A stretch of DNA of 64,000 bases from Dokdonella_A sp044227025 (GCF_044227025.1 NZ_JBGAFX010000001.1:310001-374000); one strand, 5' to 3'; shown: positions 1-8,892, counted from the first letter of the stretch. Numbers and translations are program-made. Notes: generated from the sequence alone by a model not told the origin.

Positions 1-513
1 ACCGACGAGCGCTTCGGCGTGCCGACCGTGCGCGACATCCTCAGGGAACTGGAGAAGCCCGGCCGCGATCCGCGCCCGAGTTTCGTCGCGCCGACATTCG
101 CGGACGGCGTCGAGGACCTCAAGGACCTCGCCGTCGGCATGGTGCTCGAAGGCCGCGTCACCAACGTCGCCGCGTTCGGCGCGTTCGTCGACATCGGCGT
201 GCACCAGGATGGCCTCGTGCACGTGTCGGCGCTGTCGCACACGTTCGTCAAGGATCCGCGCGAAGCGGTCAAGGCCGGCGACATCGTCAAGGTCAAGGTG
301 ATGGAGGTGGACCTGCAACGCCAGCGCATCGCGCTCAGCATGCGCCTCGACGATGTGCCGGGCGAGGCGCGCGGCGGCGCGCGCGCTCCGCGTGAAGAAC
401 GTGGCGGCAATCCCGGTGGCCGGCGCGAAGCGCCCGCTCGCAAACCGGCCAGCGCACCGGTTGCCGCGAACAACGCGTTCGCGGATGCGTTCGCGCAAGC
501 GCGCAAGAGCTGA
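1..513 (+). CDS. tex: Tex transcription accessory protein, C-terminal part (partial)
   Basis: The reading frame is open from the first base, so the start lies outside the window and about 170 codons remain. The visible part runs from the end of the helix-hairpin-helix/linker region into an S1 RNA-binding domain (GMVLEGRVTNVAAFGAFVDI, then HQDGLVHVSALS) and ends in a low-complexity Arg/Gly/Ala tail finishing NNAFADAFAQARKS. This order, with a single S1 domain followed by a basic tail, is typical of Tex/YhgF, a nucleic-acid-binding protein linked to transcription and RNA turnover. The family call is firm; the exact cellular role is less well defined even in model species. Confidence 0.9.
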   Translation, partial: TDERFGVPTVRDILRELEKPGRDPRPSFVAPTFADGVEDLKDLAVGMVLEGRVTNVAAFGAFVDIGVHQDGLVHVSALSHTFVKDPREAVKAGDIVKVKVMEVDLQRQRIALSMRLDDVPGEARGGARAPREERGGNPGGRREAPARKPASAPVAANNAFADAFAQARKS

Positions 514-584
514 TCGTACGTCCAGCCTCCGCCGCGTTGCGGCAGAGGCAACTGTGCCTGCTCGTCGCGCGGCAGTTGCGCGGA

Positions 585-660
585 TGGTGCCGCTTATCCG
601 ACTCGAACGGATGACCTACCGCTTACAAGGCGGTTGCTCTACCAACTGAGCTAAAGCGGC
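585..660 (-). tRNA. tRNA-Thr (anticodon UGU)
   Basis: Read on the minus strand, the 76-nt sequence folds as a cloverleaf. The 7-bp acceptor stem is GCCGCTT/AAGCGGC, the D-arm contains AGCTCAGTTGGTAGAGC, the anticodon loop is CTTGTAA with anticodon TGT, and the T-loop is TTCGAGT. The 3' end ACCA is encoded. TGT reads ACA, giving threonine. It lies between tex and the SPOR-domain gene and looks like a single-gene transcript. Confidence 0.95.
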
Positions 661-673
661 GTTTGCGGGGCCT

Positions 674-679
674 AGTGTA
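674..679 (-). promoter_or_regulatory. possible -10 element for the tRNA-Thr gene
   Basis: TACACT on the minus strand matches the sigma70 -10 consensus at four of six positions and lies 13 nt before the mature tRNA 5' end. I see no convincing -35 box, so this is only suggestive. Confidence 0.3.
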
Positions 680-762
680 GGGCCGGTCGAGCGCGCAGCG
701 CGAGTCCCGCCGTCATGCGCCCACACCGCGACCAACATGACCGCGGGCATACGCGGCGCGCG

Positions 763-1428
763 TCATTCGCACTTCGCAACCTGCATGCGCGCCTCGCCGG
801 CGTTCGCGACGCGGCTGGCGAGGTCGTCCGGCTCGGTGCCGGCGAGCGCGAAGTCGAGCCAGTACACGGGCAGGTCCTCGGTGCGCGCGTTCACTTTCGG
901 GTTCAGGCCGAGGCCGGCGATTTCGGCGCGGCGGCGCTCGGCATTGCCCTGGTCGCGGAACAGTCCGAGCGAAATCGTGTTCTGCTGGTCGCCCGCGGTG
1001 ACCACGTAGTAGTCGCGCACGCCCTTGGCGGACAGCGTGCGCGCGGTCGCAAGCGCCTGTTCGCGGCTCGGCATCGCCGGCAGGTACACCCAGTAGCCGC
1101 GCGTCTGCGTAGCATGTTCCTCGCGCATGCGGATCCGCTTGGTCAGCGGCGTGAGCGCGTTCATCGCCGCGCGCGTGTCGGCCTGGGTCTGGAACGGGCC
1201 GTAGCGGCGGCACTGGTCATTGGCGAGATCGGCCGGGCTCTCGGGCGCGCTCGCCAGTTCGGCGTGATCGCCTTCGGCGTTGTCGCGCTCGGCAAGCAGT
1301 TCGAGCCGGGGCACGCCGGGATCGGTCGCGGGCGCCTCTTCCGACTGCGGACGGTTCGCGAACAGCAGCCAGCTGGCGCCGCCGATGTTCAGCGCGAGCA
1401 GGAGCATGAAAAGGACGCGGATGAACAT
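763..1428 (-). CDS. SPOR domain-containing membrane protein
   Basis: This 221-residue protein has one N-terminal membrane segment (about residues 3-24, FIRVLFMLLLALNIGGASWL), an acidic/proline linker, and a C-terminal SPOR-like domain (about 70-190) with the pattern CRRYGPF, YWVYLPA, DYYVVTAGD, ISLGLFRDQGNAERRRAEI. SPOR domains bind denuded septal peptidoglycan, so a division-site or envelope role is likely, facing the periplasm. It follows coaX in the same direction and may share its transcript. Which SPOR subfamily it belongs to cannot be told from sequence alone. Confidence 0.8.
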   Translation of the reverse strand: MFIRVLFMLLLALNIGGASWLLFANRPQSEEAPATDPGVPRLELLAERDNAEGDHAELASAPESPADLANDQCRRYGPFQTQADTRAAMNALTPLTKRIRMREEHATQTRGYWVYLPAMPSREQALATARTLSAKGVRDYYVVTAGDQQNTISLGLFRDQGNAERRRAEIAGLGLNPKVNARTEDLPVYWLDFALAGTEPDDLASRVANAGEARMQVAKCE

Positions 1429-1506
1429 CGGTTCCCGGTGCGATTCGACGTGCGGAAGGAATGATTCTAGCGAACCCGCGTGCTCTTGCAGCGGCCCGTG
1501 GCGCCG

Positions 1507-2265
1507 TCAGGCCTGCGTGTCGTCGCCGCCGGCGGGCGCCTGCGCCCACAATGCGAGGCCATGCAGCACGAGGTCGTGCACGCGTTCGAGCGGTTCGAGC
1601 AAGGTTTCCAGCTCGTCGCCACCGCCGCCGCCGAGCAGCAACGGTGGCGATGCACCGCACCGGCGCGCGACGTTGTCGCGGAAACGGTCGATCGCACCGG
1701 CGGCCGCGTAGAGCGAGCCACTGACCACGGCATCGGCGGTCGAGCGCGGCAGCTCGCGCAGGTGGCCGCCGGGCGCGTCGACGCGCGCAGTCGCGGCCAG
1801 CAACGCCTTGCGCATCTGCGGTGGACTGGCAACGATCAGGCCGCCAAGATGCTCCCCGGTGGCGTCGATCGCATCGACCGTCAAGGCCGTGCCCGCGCTG
1901 ACCAGCACCTGCAGGCGCGGCTTGCGCGCATGCGCGGCGGCCAGCGCGAGGAAGCGGTCGACCCCGAGTCGTTGCGGTTCCGCGTAAGCGTTGCGGATGC
2001 CGAGCGCGGCCGCCGGGCTGCGCACGAAATGCACGCGACAGTGCAGGCGCTCGCGCACGAACGCTTCGAGCTCCGCTTCGCGCGCGGCCGATACGACACT
2101 GGCGACGAACACCGCGTCGATGCCCACGAGTTCGCCCCACTCGCGCCGCAGCTCGACCGCGAGCGGCACGCCGACATGCGCGAAGACGCCGCCGGGGCGC
2201 GCCCTGCCATCGACGGCCAAGGCCCATTTGAGCCGCGTGTTGCCGAAGTCGATCAGCAGGTTCAT
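1507..2265 (-). CDS. coaX: type III pantothenate kinase
   Basis: A 252-residue enzyme starting MNLLIDFGNTRLKWAL, the ASKHA-type phosphate-1 motif of type III pantothenate kinases, followed by DRFLALAAAH, VSAGTALTVDAID (phosphate-2 region), GGLIVASPPQMRKAL and a C-terminal LLLGGGGGDELETLL. It catalyses ATP-dependent phosphorylation of pantothenate, the first step of coenzyme A synthesis, in the cytoplasm. Its start overlaps the stop of birA by 4 bp (ATGA), the common birA-coaX arrangement in gammaproteobacteria and good support for the start. The family length (about 240-260) fits. Confidence 0.93.
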   Translation of the reverse strand: MNLLIDFGNTRLKWALAVDGRARPGGVFAHVGVPLAVELRREWGELVGIDAVFVASVVSAAREAELEAFVRERLHCRVHFVRSPAAALGIRNAYAEPQRLGVDRFLALAAAHARKPRLQVLVSAGTALTVDAIDATGEHLGGLIVASPPQMRKALLAATARVDAPGGHLRELPRSTADAVVSGSLYAAAGAIDRFRDNVARRCGASPPLLLGGGGGDELETLLEPLERVHDLVLHGLALWAQAPAGGDDTQA

Positions 2266-3284
2266 GGGCGCATCCGCAGGCTGACTTCGCCGCTGTCGAC
2301 GACCTCGTCGCCATCGGCGAACGCGACGCGCAGCGCGCCGCGTGCGTCGATGCCACGCGCGATGCCGCGGCGCCTGTGGCTACCCTGCAGCAACTCGACG
2401 TCATGTCCTTGCAGGGCGTCGAGCCGCGCATAGCTCTCGGCGAACGCAGCGAAGCCGCATGCGGCGAAGCGGTCGAGCCCCTCGATCAGATGATCGATGA
2501 GCCGCGCCGCCACCTGCACCCGCGAGGGCGCCGCTGCAAGCGTGGCGAGATCGATGCACGCCTGGTCGATCGTCGCGGCGGCCGCGCCAAGGCGCAGGTT
2601 GAGACCGACGCCGACGATCGCGTGGCACGGCCCGAGTGCATCGCCGCCGAGTTCGACCAGGATGCCGCCGAGCTTCGCGCCGCGCGCGACCAGATCGTTC
2701 GGCCACTTCAGCGCGACCTCGTCGATCGCGCACGCGGCGAGGGCTTCGGCCATCGCCACGCCGACCGCGAGGCTGAGTCCGGCCAGCGAACTCATCGGCC
2801 CTTCGAAGCGCTTCAGCACCGACAACGCGATGCCGCCACCGAGCGGCATCCGCCAGGCGCGACCGCGGCGGCCACGCCCGGCGCTCTGCATCTCGGCGAG
2901 GCAGACCAGACGGTCGCGCGTATCTTGATCGGCTCGTCGCGAAAGCTCGCTGTTGGTGGAGTCGAGCTGCCAGTGCACGACGAGATCACCGAGGCGCTCG
3001 CGCGTGGCCGGGGCGAGCGCCGCGCGCAGGCCCGGCGCGTCGAGCAATTCCACCGGCGCGTGGAGGCGGTAGCCGCTGCCCGGCTGCGCATCGATTTCGA
3101 CCCCGGCCTCGCGCAGGCGCTCGACCTGCTTCCAGACCGCGGCACGCGTGACGCCCAGGCGCTCGGCCAGCTCGATGCCGGATACCGCAGGTCGCAGGCA
3201 CAGCTCGGCCAGCACGGCGCGAGCGCCCGTCGCGGAATCGGCTGGGTCGGTGGAAGGGAGAATGCGGGTTTTTCGTTCAGCCAC
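2262..3284 (-). CDS. birA: bifunctional biotin-protein ligase / biotin operon repressor
   Basis: A 340-residue protein with an N-terminal winged helix (about 25-80: IELAERLGVTRAAVWKQVE, then GSGYRL) and a biotin-protein ligase catalytic domain (STNSELSRR; AGRGRRGRAW ATP/biotin loop; KWPNDLV; GGILVELGG; GVGLNLRL). It activates biotin to biotinyl-AMP, transfers it to carboxylase carrier domains and, through the HTH, can repress biotin genes. The GTG start at 3284 gives a somewhat long N-terminus with no clear ribosome binding site; a start a few codons further in is possible. It forms a translationally coupled pair with coaX. Confidence 0.9.
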   Translation of the reverse strand: MAERKTRILPSTDPADSATGARAVLAELCLRPAVSGIELAERLGVTRAAVWKQVERLREAGVEIDAQPGSGYRLHAPVELLDAPGLRAALAPATRERLGDLVVHWQLDSTNSELSRRADQDTRDRLVCLAEMQSAGRGRRGRAWRMPLGGGIALSVLKRFEGPMSSLAGLSLAVGVAMAEALAACAIDEVALKWPNDLVARGAKLGGILVELGGDALGPCHAIVGVGLNLRLGAAAATIDQACIDLATLAAAPSRVQVAARLIDHLIEGLDRFAACGFAAFAESYARLDALQGHDVELLQGSHRRRGIARGIDARGALRVAFADGDEVVDSGEVSLRMRP

Positions 3285-3429
3285 GGTCGAAAGGCAGGAA
3301 TCGGGGACGATGCCGCAGTGTAGCCGCGGCGCGGCGGCTCGACGGCGACGCTGTCCGCGAAGTGTCCGCGGGTGTCCGGCGGACAGGCAGCGACCGCGTG
3401 CGGCCCTTGCCGCACCGTGCCGGAAGTCA

Positions 3430-3447
3430 TTGGCACAGGTCGTGCTT
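3430..3447 (+). promoter_or_regulatory. candidate sigma54 (-24/-12) promoter
   Basis: TTGGCACAGGTCGTGCTT has GG and GC dinucleotides exactly 10 nt apart and a full TGGCAC -24 box, the hallmark of RpoN promoters. The -12 half is GTGC instead of TTGC. Transcription would start near 3457, about 75 nt before the ATG of the small exported protein at 3533. It lies in the intergenic region after birA. This rests on motif match only; no activator site was recognised. Confidence 0.5.
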
Positions 3448-3532
3448 CCTCGACAACGGACCGGCTGGAGTCGGGACCCGGATCATGCGAGCATGGCGGC
3501 CTTCCTCGGCCGCTCACGCCAGGAAAACAGCC

Positions 3533-3883
3533 ATGAACAAGACCGCCCTCCTCCTCGTCGTCCTCCTCGGCACGACCGCGAGCGCCTCCGCACTCGCGCA
3601 GGGCGCGTCGTTGCGCGGCGCCGGCCTGCTCGCTCTGGACACGACCGAATCGCACGCCAACGCCGTCGTCGAGATGATCGACAGCGGCGGCGGCTCGACC
3701 GGCGCGCGCGCGTTGCGCGGCAGCGATGCATCACCACGCGCACGCGGCGACGCCGAGCGCGTTGCGCCCGTGCCGGATCCGCTGCCGGAAAAACTGATCG
3801 GCGATCCCGCCGCACCCGCCGCCGCCACCCCGAAGCGCCCGACCTATCGCTGGCAATCCCTGGTCCCCGGCGCAATCAAGTGA
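3533..3883 (+). CDS. small exported protein of unknown function
   Basis: A 116-residue protein with a clear signal peptide (MNKTALLLVVLLGTTASASA, cleavage near ALA-QG) and a short, proline/alanine-rich mature part with a di-glycine stretch (DSGGGSTGARALRG) and a C-terminal TYRWQSLVPGAIK. The start is chosen because AGGAA lies 7 nt upstream of the ATG and because the signal peptide begins there. I recognise no domain. It stands alone behind a sigma54-type promoter, so conditional expression under an RpoN activator is plausible. Confidence 0.65.
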   Translation: MNKTALLLVVLLGTTASASALAQGASLRGAGLLALDTTESHANAVVEMIDSGGGSTGARALRGSDASPRARGDAERVAPVPDPLPEKLIGDPAAPAAATPKRPTYRWQSLVPGAIK

Positions 3884-3892
3884 GTCCAGGAT

Positions 3893-4000
3893 GAACTCAT
3901 CCCGTGCAGTACCGGGATGTGCGCCGACACGGGCTCCAGTTCCATTGATGAATGAACGCATCCCGTGCAGGTCAGGGATGCACGCCGACACGCGATCCAG
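3893..4000 (+). repeat. two-copy hairpin repeat (period about 60 bp)
   Basis: Two units at 3893-3939 and 3953-4000 share TGAAC-CATCCCGTGCAG, then GGGATG, CGCCGACAC and TCCAG. Each contains a small hairpin (CATCCCG/CGGGATG in the first, CATCCC/GGGATG in the second). The units differ at scattered bases, so they are old copies. They fill the gap between the exported protein and mtfA and may be a REP-like element. Confidence 0.6.
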
Positions 4001-4068
4001 CCTGGATCGAACCTTCATCCGTCGACCGTCGCCATGCTGGCGCACGTCGGTGCGTCCACAGGCTTTTG

Positions 4069-4824
4069 ATGCGCACATGGCTTGAGCGCTTCCAGCGTGC
4101 GCTGCAGCCTTCACCGCGCATCGGCGACGCCGATTGGCACTCGCTGTGCGGGTGTTCGCTGTTGTTCGGTCGCCTCGACGACGGACAACGCGCGGCACTG
4201 CGCGCGCTGGCGGAACGGTTCCTCGCCAGCAAGCGCTTCAGCGCGGCCGGCGGCCACGTCCTCGAACCGGGCCATTGCCTCGCGATCGCCGCCCTCGCCT
4301 GCCTGCCGGTGCTGCGCATCGGTTTCGGCGCGCTGGCAGGCTGGCGCGAGGTGATCGTCTATCCGGGCGAATTCCGCGTGAAGCGCGAGCACCACGACGA
4401 GCACAGCGGCGTCGTCACCGAGGGCGAGGAAGACCTCATCGGCGAGGCGTGGGAACGCGGCCCGCTGGTGCTTTCGTGGGCCGACGTCGCAACCGATCTC
4501 GCTCATCCGTTCGACGGGTTCAACGTCGTCGTGCACGAGATCGCGCACAAGCTCGACCTGCTCGACGGGGCAATGAACGGCGTGCCGCAGCTGCCGCCGT
4601 CGCTCGCGCGGCGTGAATGGATCGCGACGATGCAGGCCGGCTACGACCGGCTGGTGCGCGCGGTCGAGCGCGGCCGCGACACCTTCATCGATCCGTATGC
4701 AGCCGAGAGCGCCGATGAATTCTTTGCGGTGACAAGCGAGCTGCACTTTTCCGATCCGGGCGGGTTCGCCCGCGCCGAGCCGGCAGTAGCCGCCTTGTTG
4801 GCGCGCTACTACGACCACCGCTGA
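4069..4824 (+). CDS. mtfA: MtfA-type zinc metallopeptidase (family M90)
   Basis: A 251-residue cytoplasmic protein with the zinc-binding motif HEIAH at residues 156-160 followed by KLDLLDG, the hallmark of MtfA/DgsA anti-repressor peptidases, and downstream SADEFFAVTSE supplying a likely third ligand. Upstream motifs REVIVYPGEF and LVLSWADV also fit. In E. coli MtfA binds the glucose repressor Mlc and so affects ptsG; whether that partner exists here cannot be seen. The frame stays open about 40 codons upstream, but that part is repeat-derived, so ATG 4069 (MRTWLERFQRAL) is the better start. Confidence 0.88.
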   Translation: MRTWLERFQRALQPSPRIGDADWHSLCGCSLLFGRLDDGQRAALRALAERFLASKRFSAAGGHVLEPGHCLAIAALACLPVLRIGFGALAGWREVIVYPGEFRVKREHHDEHSGVVTEGEEDLIGEAWERGPLVLSWADVATDLAHPFDGFNVVVHEIAHKLDLLDGAMNGVPQLPPSLARREWIATMQAGYDRLVRAVERGRDTFIDPYAAESADEFFAVTSELHFSDPGGFARAEPAVAALLARYYDHR

Positions 4825-5062
4825 CGCGCACAGCGCTGCTGGCGGCGGTCGGACAGTGGATGGGCAACCAAAGCCTGTTTCGACTGCGCGGAACTTCGCG
4901 CTGCTGCGCTCGACACGAACGGACTCTGGGGGGTGACGGCGCCCGGATCGCATCCGGGGCGCCTTGCTGAACTCCGGTTGCGGTCAGGTGGTCGGACCGG
5001 TAGCCTGCCAGGTTGCGTCCCAATTCGCCGCGCGGGCACTGCTCCCGCTACTGCCCTTGCCC

Positions 5063-7759
5063 ATGCCCTCGAATTTCCTTTTGCGCGCGACCGCGCTGAT
5101 CCTGCTCGCGGCTTCCCCGGCCGCATTCGCCTGCAGCGGCGAACTGCACATCGAGCTGGAGCATGCGGGCGTATATACGCTCGACCATGCCGCGATCGTC
5201 GCGGCCCAACCGGGACTCGCCGATTGCGCGGTGGACGACCTGTGGCTGCGCCAGGCCGGCAAGGAGGTTGCGCTGCGCGTCGTCGCCGCGGGTGCGCGGT
5301 TTGCCGACGGGGATCACGTCGAATGGATCGGCCAGCCACTGCACGGACCGGAAAGCTGGTACGACCCGTACAGCGTCAACAACGCCTACGTGCTCGGCGC
5401 CGCAGCGGGTACGCATGCACGCATGCGCGAGGCCGAGGCGCAGGGAAGCGGACACGCGGCGCTCGAACGCGCGCTGCACCTCGAGCAGGAAAACCTGATG
5501 ATCCGGCTCGACCAGGAGCAGCAGAAGCCGGGCGAGGAACCCGACGTCTGGCAATGGGCGAAGCTGACCCATGTCGATCCCAGGCCGTTCGAGCTGCGTT
5601 TCGATCTCGCCGACCTCGATGTGCGCGGCGGCGAGTCCCGCCTCGTGCTCGCGCTGCGCGGCCTTTCCGCGCTGCAGCCGCCGCCGAAGGACAAAGGCGA
5701 CAAGCCGGCCGACCACGTGGTCGAACTTGACCTCAATGGCCAGACGCTTGCCCCGCTGCACTGGGACGGGCGCGACGAAGTGCGGCGCGAGTTGCAGGTC
5801 GCGACATCGCGCCTGAAGGTGCACGGCAACACGCTCACGCTGCGTGTGCCGAAGCGCGAGCTGCCGTGGGCGGCGACGAGCGATGTCGTCGACGTCGTGA
5901 TGCTCAACTGGATCGAGGCGCACTATCCCGCCGAGGGCAACCTCGACGCGGACACCACCGCGCTGCGCGTGCGCGCGGATGCGAGTGCGTCGCTGCAACT
6001 CGTCGCGCGCGGCAACGATGCGCCCATGCTCTACGGCAGCGATGGGGTGCGCCGTGTTCCACGTGCGCTCGGAGGCGACCGCTACGCGTATGCGCCCGCG
6101 GCTGCAGGCGTCGACCTGCTGCCGGCGACCGCAGGCAGCCTGGCCAAACCCCTGTCGCTGCGCGCGGTCACCGGCAGCGAGTGGCGCGAACCGAAGCAGG
6201 GCTACGACTACCTGATCGTCGCGCACCCGCGTCTCGTCGATGCGATCCGGCCACTCGCCCGTTTCCACGAAAAGCGCGGGCTGAAGGTCGCATTGCTCGA
6301 CATCGACGCCGTGTACGACCAGTTCAACCACGGCATCGCCCATCCGCAGGCGATTCGCAACCTGGTCGACACGGCCTATCACCGCTGGCCGTCGAAGCCA
6401 CGCTTCCTGTTGCTGGTGGGGGATTCGAGTTTCGACATCCGCCATGAAACCTACAACGACCTCGCCTACGCGAAGTGGACCGATCGCGAACTGCTGTTTC
6501 CCGGGCATTTCGGCGCCGTACCGGGCGGCGAGTACGAGAACAAGCCGAAGAAGCTGTCGGATCGAAACCTGATCCCGACCTGGCAATTCCCGTCGCCGGA
6601 AGGCCAGTCGGCCAGCGACAACTGGTTCGGCGCGGTCAACGGCGACGACTGGCATCCGGTGGTCGCGGTCGGGCGTTTCCCGGTGGTCGAGCCGGCTGAA
6701 GTGACGGCGATCGTCGACAAGACGATCGACTACATCACCAAGCCGCAGCTCGGCGCCTGGCGGCGCGACGTGATGTTCATCTCCGACGAGATCGCATCGT
6801 TCCAGAAGGCGTCCGACGAGATCGCCGGCGCGCTCGGCAAGGTCGGCTTCCTGGCCGACAAGGTCTATGCAAAGCCCGACGTGACCGAGAACGCGGTGCA
6901 TCAGCGCGCGATCCACGACGGCATCGACGAAGGTCGCCTGCTGGTGCACTTCATCGGCCACGGCGGGCGCTACATCTGGCGCACCGGTCCACCCGACCTG
7001 CGCAAGAACCAGGACCTGTTCACGCTCGATGACGTGTCCAAACTCGGCAATGGCGGACGCCTGCCGATGGTGCTGTCGATGACCTGCTATTCGGCACCGT
7101 TCGACAACCCGACCGAAGACTCGATCGGCGAGCGCTTCCTGCGCGAGAAGGACAAGGGCGCGGTCGCGGTGTTCGCCGCGTCGTGGCGCAACACGCCCTC
7201 ACCCGCGTTCAGCAAGACCATCATCGAGAACCTGCTCGAACCCGGCGCAACGATCGGCGAGGCGATCGTGCGTGCGAAGAACGCATCGCAGGACCGCATT
7301 CTGGTCGAGATGTACAACCTGCTCGGCGATCCGGCATTGGTACTCGAACGCCCGCGCGACGCGCTCCTGCTTGCGCTCGACGACGATCGCTGGAACCGCG
7401 GCGTGCTGGTCGACCTGAAGCAGGCGCGCTTCGACGGCAAGGTGACGGTCGACTGGCTCGACGCGCGCGGCACGAAACTCGCCTCGTCGAACTACCAGGC
7501 GAACGACACGCGTTTCCGCCTGCCGATACCGTCGTTCGGCAAGGACCGCGCGACCCAGTTGCGCATTTACGCGGTTTCTCGGCAGAGCGGGCGCGACGCG
7601 GTCGGCGGCCTCGACTTCGGCACGAGCAAGGAGCCGGCGCGCGCGTGGACCGCATCCGCGATCGCGTGGTGGAAGCGCCTCACGCAACCCGCGCCGAAGC
7701 GCTCGGAGCGGCGCGAGGACACGATCGCAATCCTCGACTTCGACGGACCCGCGCGCTGA
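5063..7759 (+). CDS. gingipain-like cysteine peptidase (family C25), exported
   Basis: An 898-residue protein beginning with a signal peptide (MPSNFLLRATALILLAASPA, cleavage before CSGEL). After a beta-rich N-terminal region comes a C25 domain: YDYLIVAHPRLVDAIRPLA, GLKVALLDIDAVYDQF, FLLLVGDSSFD, VAVGRFPV. The catalytic dyad is apparent as His633 in HFIGHGG and Cys675 in SMTCYSAP, followed by SIGERFLRE and FAASWRN. It ends with a beta domain but no recognisable type IX sorting domain. The frame extends 33 codons further upstream, but the signal peptide fixes the start. Likely periplasmic or secreted; substrates are unknown. Confidence 0.8.
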   Translation: MPSNFLLRATALILLAASPAAFACSGELHIELEHAGVYTLDHAAIVAAQPGLADCAVDDLWLRQAGKEVALRVVAAGARFADGDHVEWIGQPLHGPESWYDPYSVNNAYVLGAAAGTHARMREAEAQGSGHAALERALHLEQENLMIRLDQEQQKPGEEPDVWQWAKLTHVDPRPFELRFDLADLDVRGGESRLVLALRGLSALQPPPKDKGDKPADHVVELDLNGQTLAPLHWDGRDEVRRELQVATSRLKVHGNTLTLRVPKRELPWAATSDVVDVVMLNWIEAHYPAEGNLDADTTALRVRADASASLQLVARGNDAPMLYGSDGVRRVPRALGGDRYAYAPAAAGVDLLPATAGSLAKPLSLRAVTGSEWREPKQGYDYLIVAHPRLVDAIRPLARFHEKRGLKVALLDIDAVYDQFNHGIAHPQAIRNLVDTAYHRWPSKPRFLLLVGDSSFDIRHETYNDLAYAKWTDRELLFPGHFGAVPGGEYENKPKKLSDRNLIPTWQFPSPEGQSASDNWFGAVNGDDWHPVVAVGRFPVVEPAEVTAIVDKTIDYITKPQLGAWRRDVMFISDEIASFQKASDEIAGALGKVGFLADKVYAKPDVTENAVHQRAIHDGIDEGRLLVHFIGHGGRYIWRTGPPDLRKNQDLFTLDDVSKLGNGGRLPMVLSMTCYSAPFDNPTEDSIGERFLREKDKGAVAVFAASWRNTPSPAFSKTIIENLLEPGATIGEAIVRAKNASQDRILVEMYNLLGDPALVLERPRDALLLALDDDRWNRGVLVDLKQARFDGKVTVDWLDARGTKLASSNYQANDTRFRLPIPSFGKDRATQLRIYAVSRQSGRDAVGGLDFGTSKEPARAWTASAIAWWKRLTQPAPKRSERREDTIAILDFDGPAR

Positions 7760-7914
7760 GCAACGAGCGTGCGAGGCGGCGGCGGGACTGGCGCTGCGCG
7801 CGCTCGACCCGCCCTGCGTGAAGAACGGCGTCAGAACACGCAGCTGCGCGACAACGCCGGATTCACGGTCGGGACGGTACGCGCGCAGCGCGTGCCACCG
7901 GATCGCCAAGCGCA

Positions 7915-8892
7915 TCAATCGTCGTCGGAACCGGCATCGTCGCCGGCCGGCTCGTCCGCGCGCGCGGTATCGATGCCGGCTTGCAGGTCCCTGCTGCCGG
8001 CGAAGAAAACACCCGGCTCCTCCGCGCGGGCGATGCGCAGCCAGGGCGGCGCCAGCCGCTGCAGCATCGCCGGCTGGCCGTAGTTCGCGCGCCACTCCGA
8101 CAGTTTGAGGCTCTGCGTGCCGATGCCGAGCGCAACCAGTGCCGCTACCGCGATCGCCTTCAGCGGCAGGCGCTTGCGACTGAGCGCGCACAGGTGGGCG
8201 AAGCAGGTCGCGCCGAGTGCGATCCACGCGCTGACATAGGCGTAGCGCGCCAGCGCAGTCCACGACAGCGCGAATGCGCCGAACTCGCCGAGAGGATCGT
8301 ACAGGGAGTATGCAAGCAGGCCGGCGGAAGCGATCAGCAGGTGCGTGCCGAATCGCGCATGACCCGCAAACAGGCGCGAGATCGCCGCCCACGCCGATGT
8401 CCACAGCAGCGCGACCGCGGCGAGGGCCAACACGCCGGTGAGGTAGCGAACCAGTTTCGGCTCGCCCGTCTCGCCCAGCCACAACTCGAGCACCGCAAGC
8501 GCGAGCACGAGCGCGCAACAGGCCAGCGCCGCCGGCCACGGCGAGCGGGCGTGCCGCAGCGGCAGTTCCGGCGCGACCGTGTCGCTGCCGCGATGCAGGC
8601 GCAGCTGCGTATGCCCCATGCGCACGATCGTGCCCGGCGCAAGCACGATGCGCGTCTGCGCGCGACGCTCGCCCTCGACATGCAGCCCGTTGATGCTGCC
8701 GAGGTCCTCGGCGATCCAGCGACCGTCGGCATCGCGCGCGATGCGCAGGTGGTGCGCGGCGACGTGCGCATCATCCAGCACGATGTCGTTGTCCCAGGCC
8801 CGGCCGAGGGTGAACATGTCCGCGCCGACGCGCTGGCGCACGACGTGCTCGCGATGGCGCGACAGCAGCTCGATCCAGATCACTTCGTCCAT
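7915..8892 (-). CDS. FHA domain-containing multi-pass membrane protein
   Basis: A 325-residue protein. Residues about 20-100 form a forkhead-associated domain (FTLGRAWDNDIVLDD, AAHHLRI, LGSINGLHVEG, RMGHTQLRL), a phosphothreonine-binding fold; the usual Ser before the His is Ala. About six hydrophobic segments follow (about 118-290), then an acidic tail ending AGSDDD. Its start overlaps the end of the upstream trypsin-like protease gene by 13 bp, so the two are translationally coupled and probably act together. A role in sensing phosphorylation at the inner membrane is an inference; no kinase gene is visible nearby. Confidence 0.75.
   Translation of the reverse strand: MDEVIWIELLSRHREHVVRQRVGADMFTLGRAWDNDIVLDDAHVAAHHLRIARDADGRWIAEDLGSINGLHVEGERRAQTRIVLAPGTIVRMGHTQLRLHRGSDTVAPELPLRHARSPWPAALACCALVLALAVLELWLGETGEPKLVRYLTGVLALAAVALLWTSAWAAISRLFAGHARFGTHLLIASAGLLAYSLYDPLGEFGAFALSWTALARYAYVSAWIALGATCFAHLCALSRKRLPLKAIAVAALVALGIGTQSLKLSEWRANYGQPAMLQRLAPPWLRIARAEEPGVFFAGSRDLQAGIDTARADEPAGDDAGSDDD

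Noticed and set aside
4134..4148. TTGGCACTCGCTGTGC, another sigma54-like match
   Set aside because: It lies inside the mtfA coding region with no gene start downstream at a sensible distance; chance match likely.
4938..4963. Hairpin GGCGCCCGGA/TCCGGGGCGCC after mtfA as a terminator
   Set aside because: The stem has a bulge and there is no T-run on either strand, so intrinsic termination is not supported.
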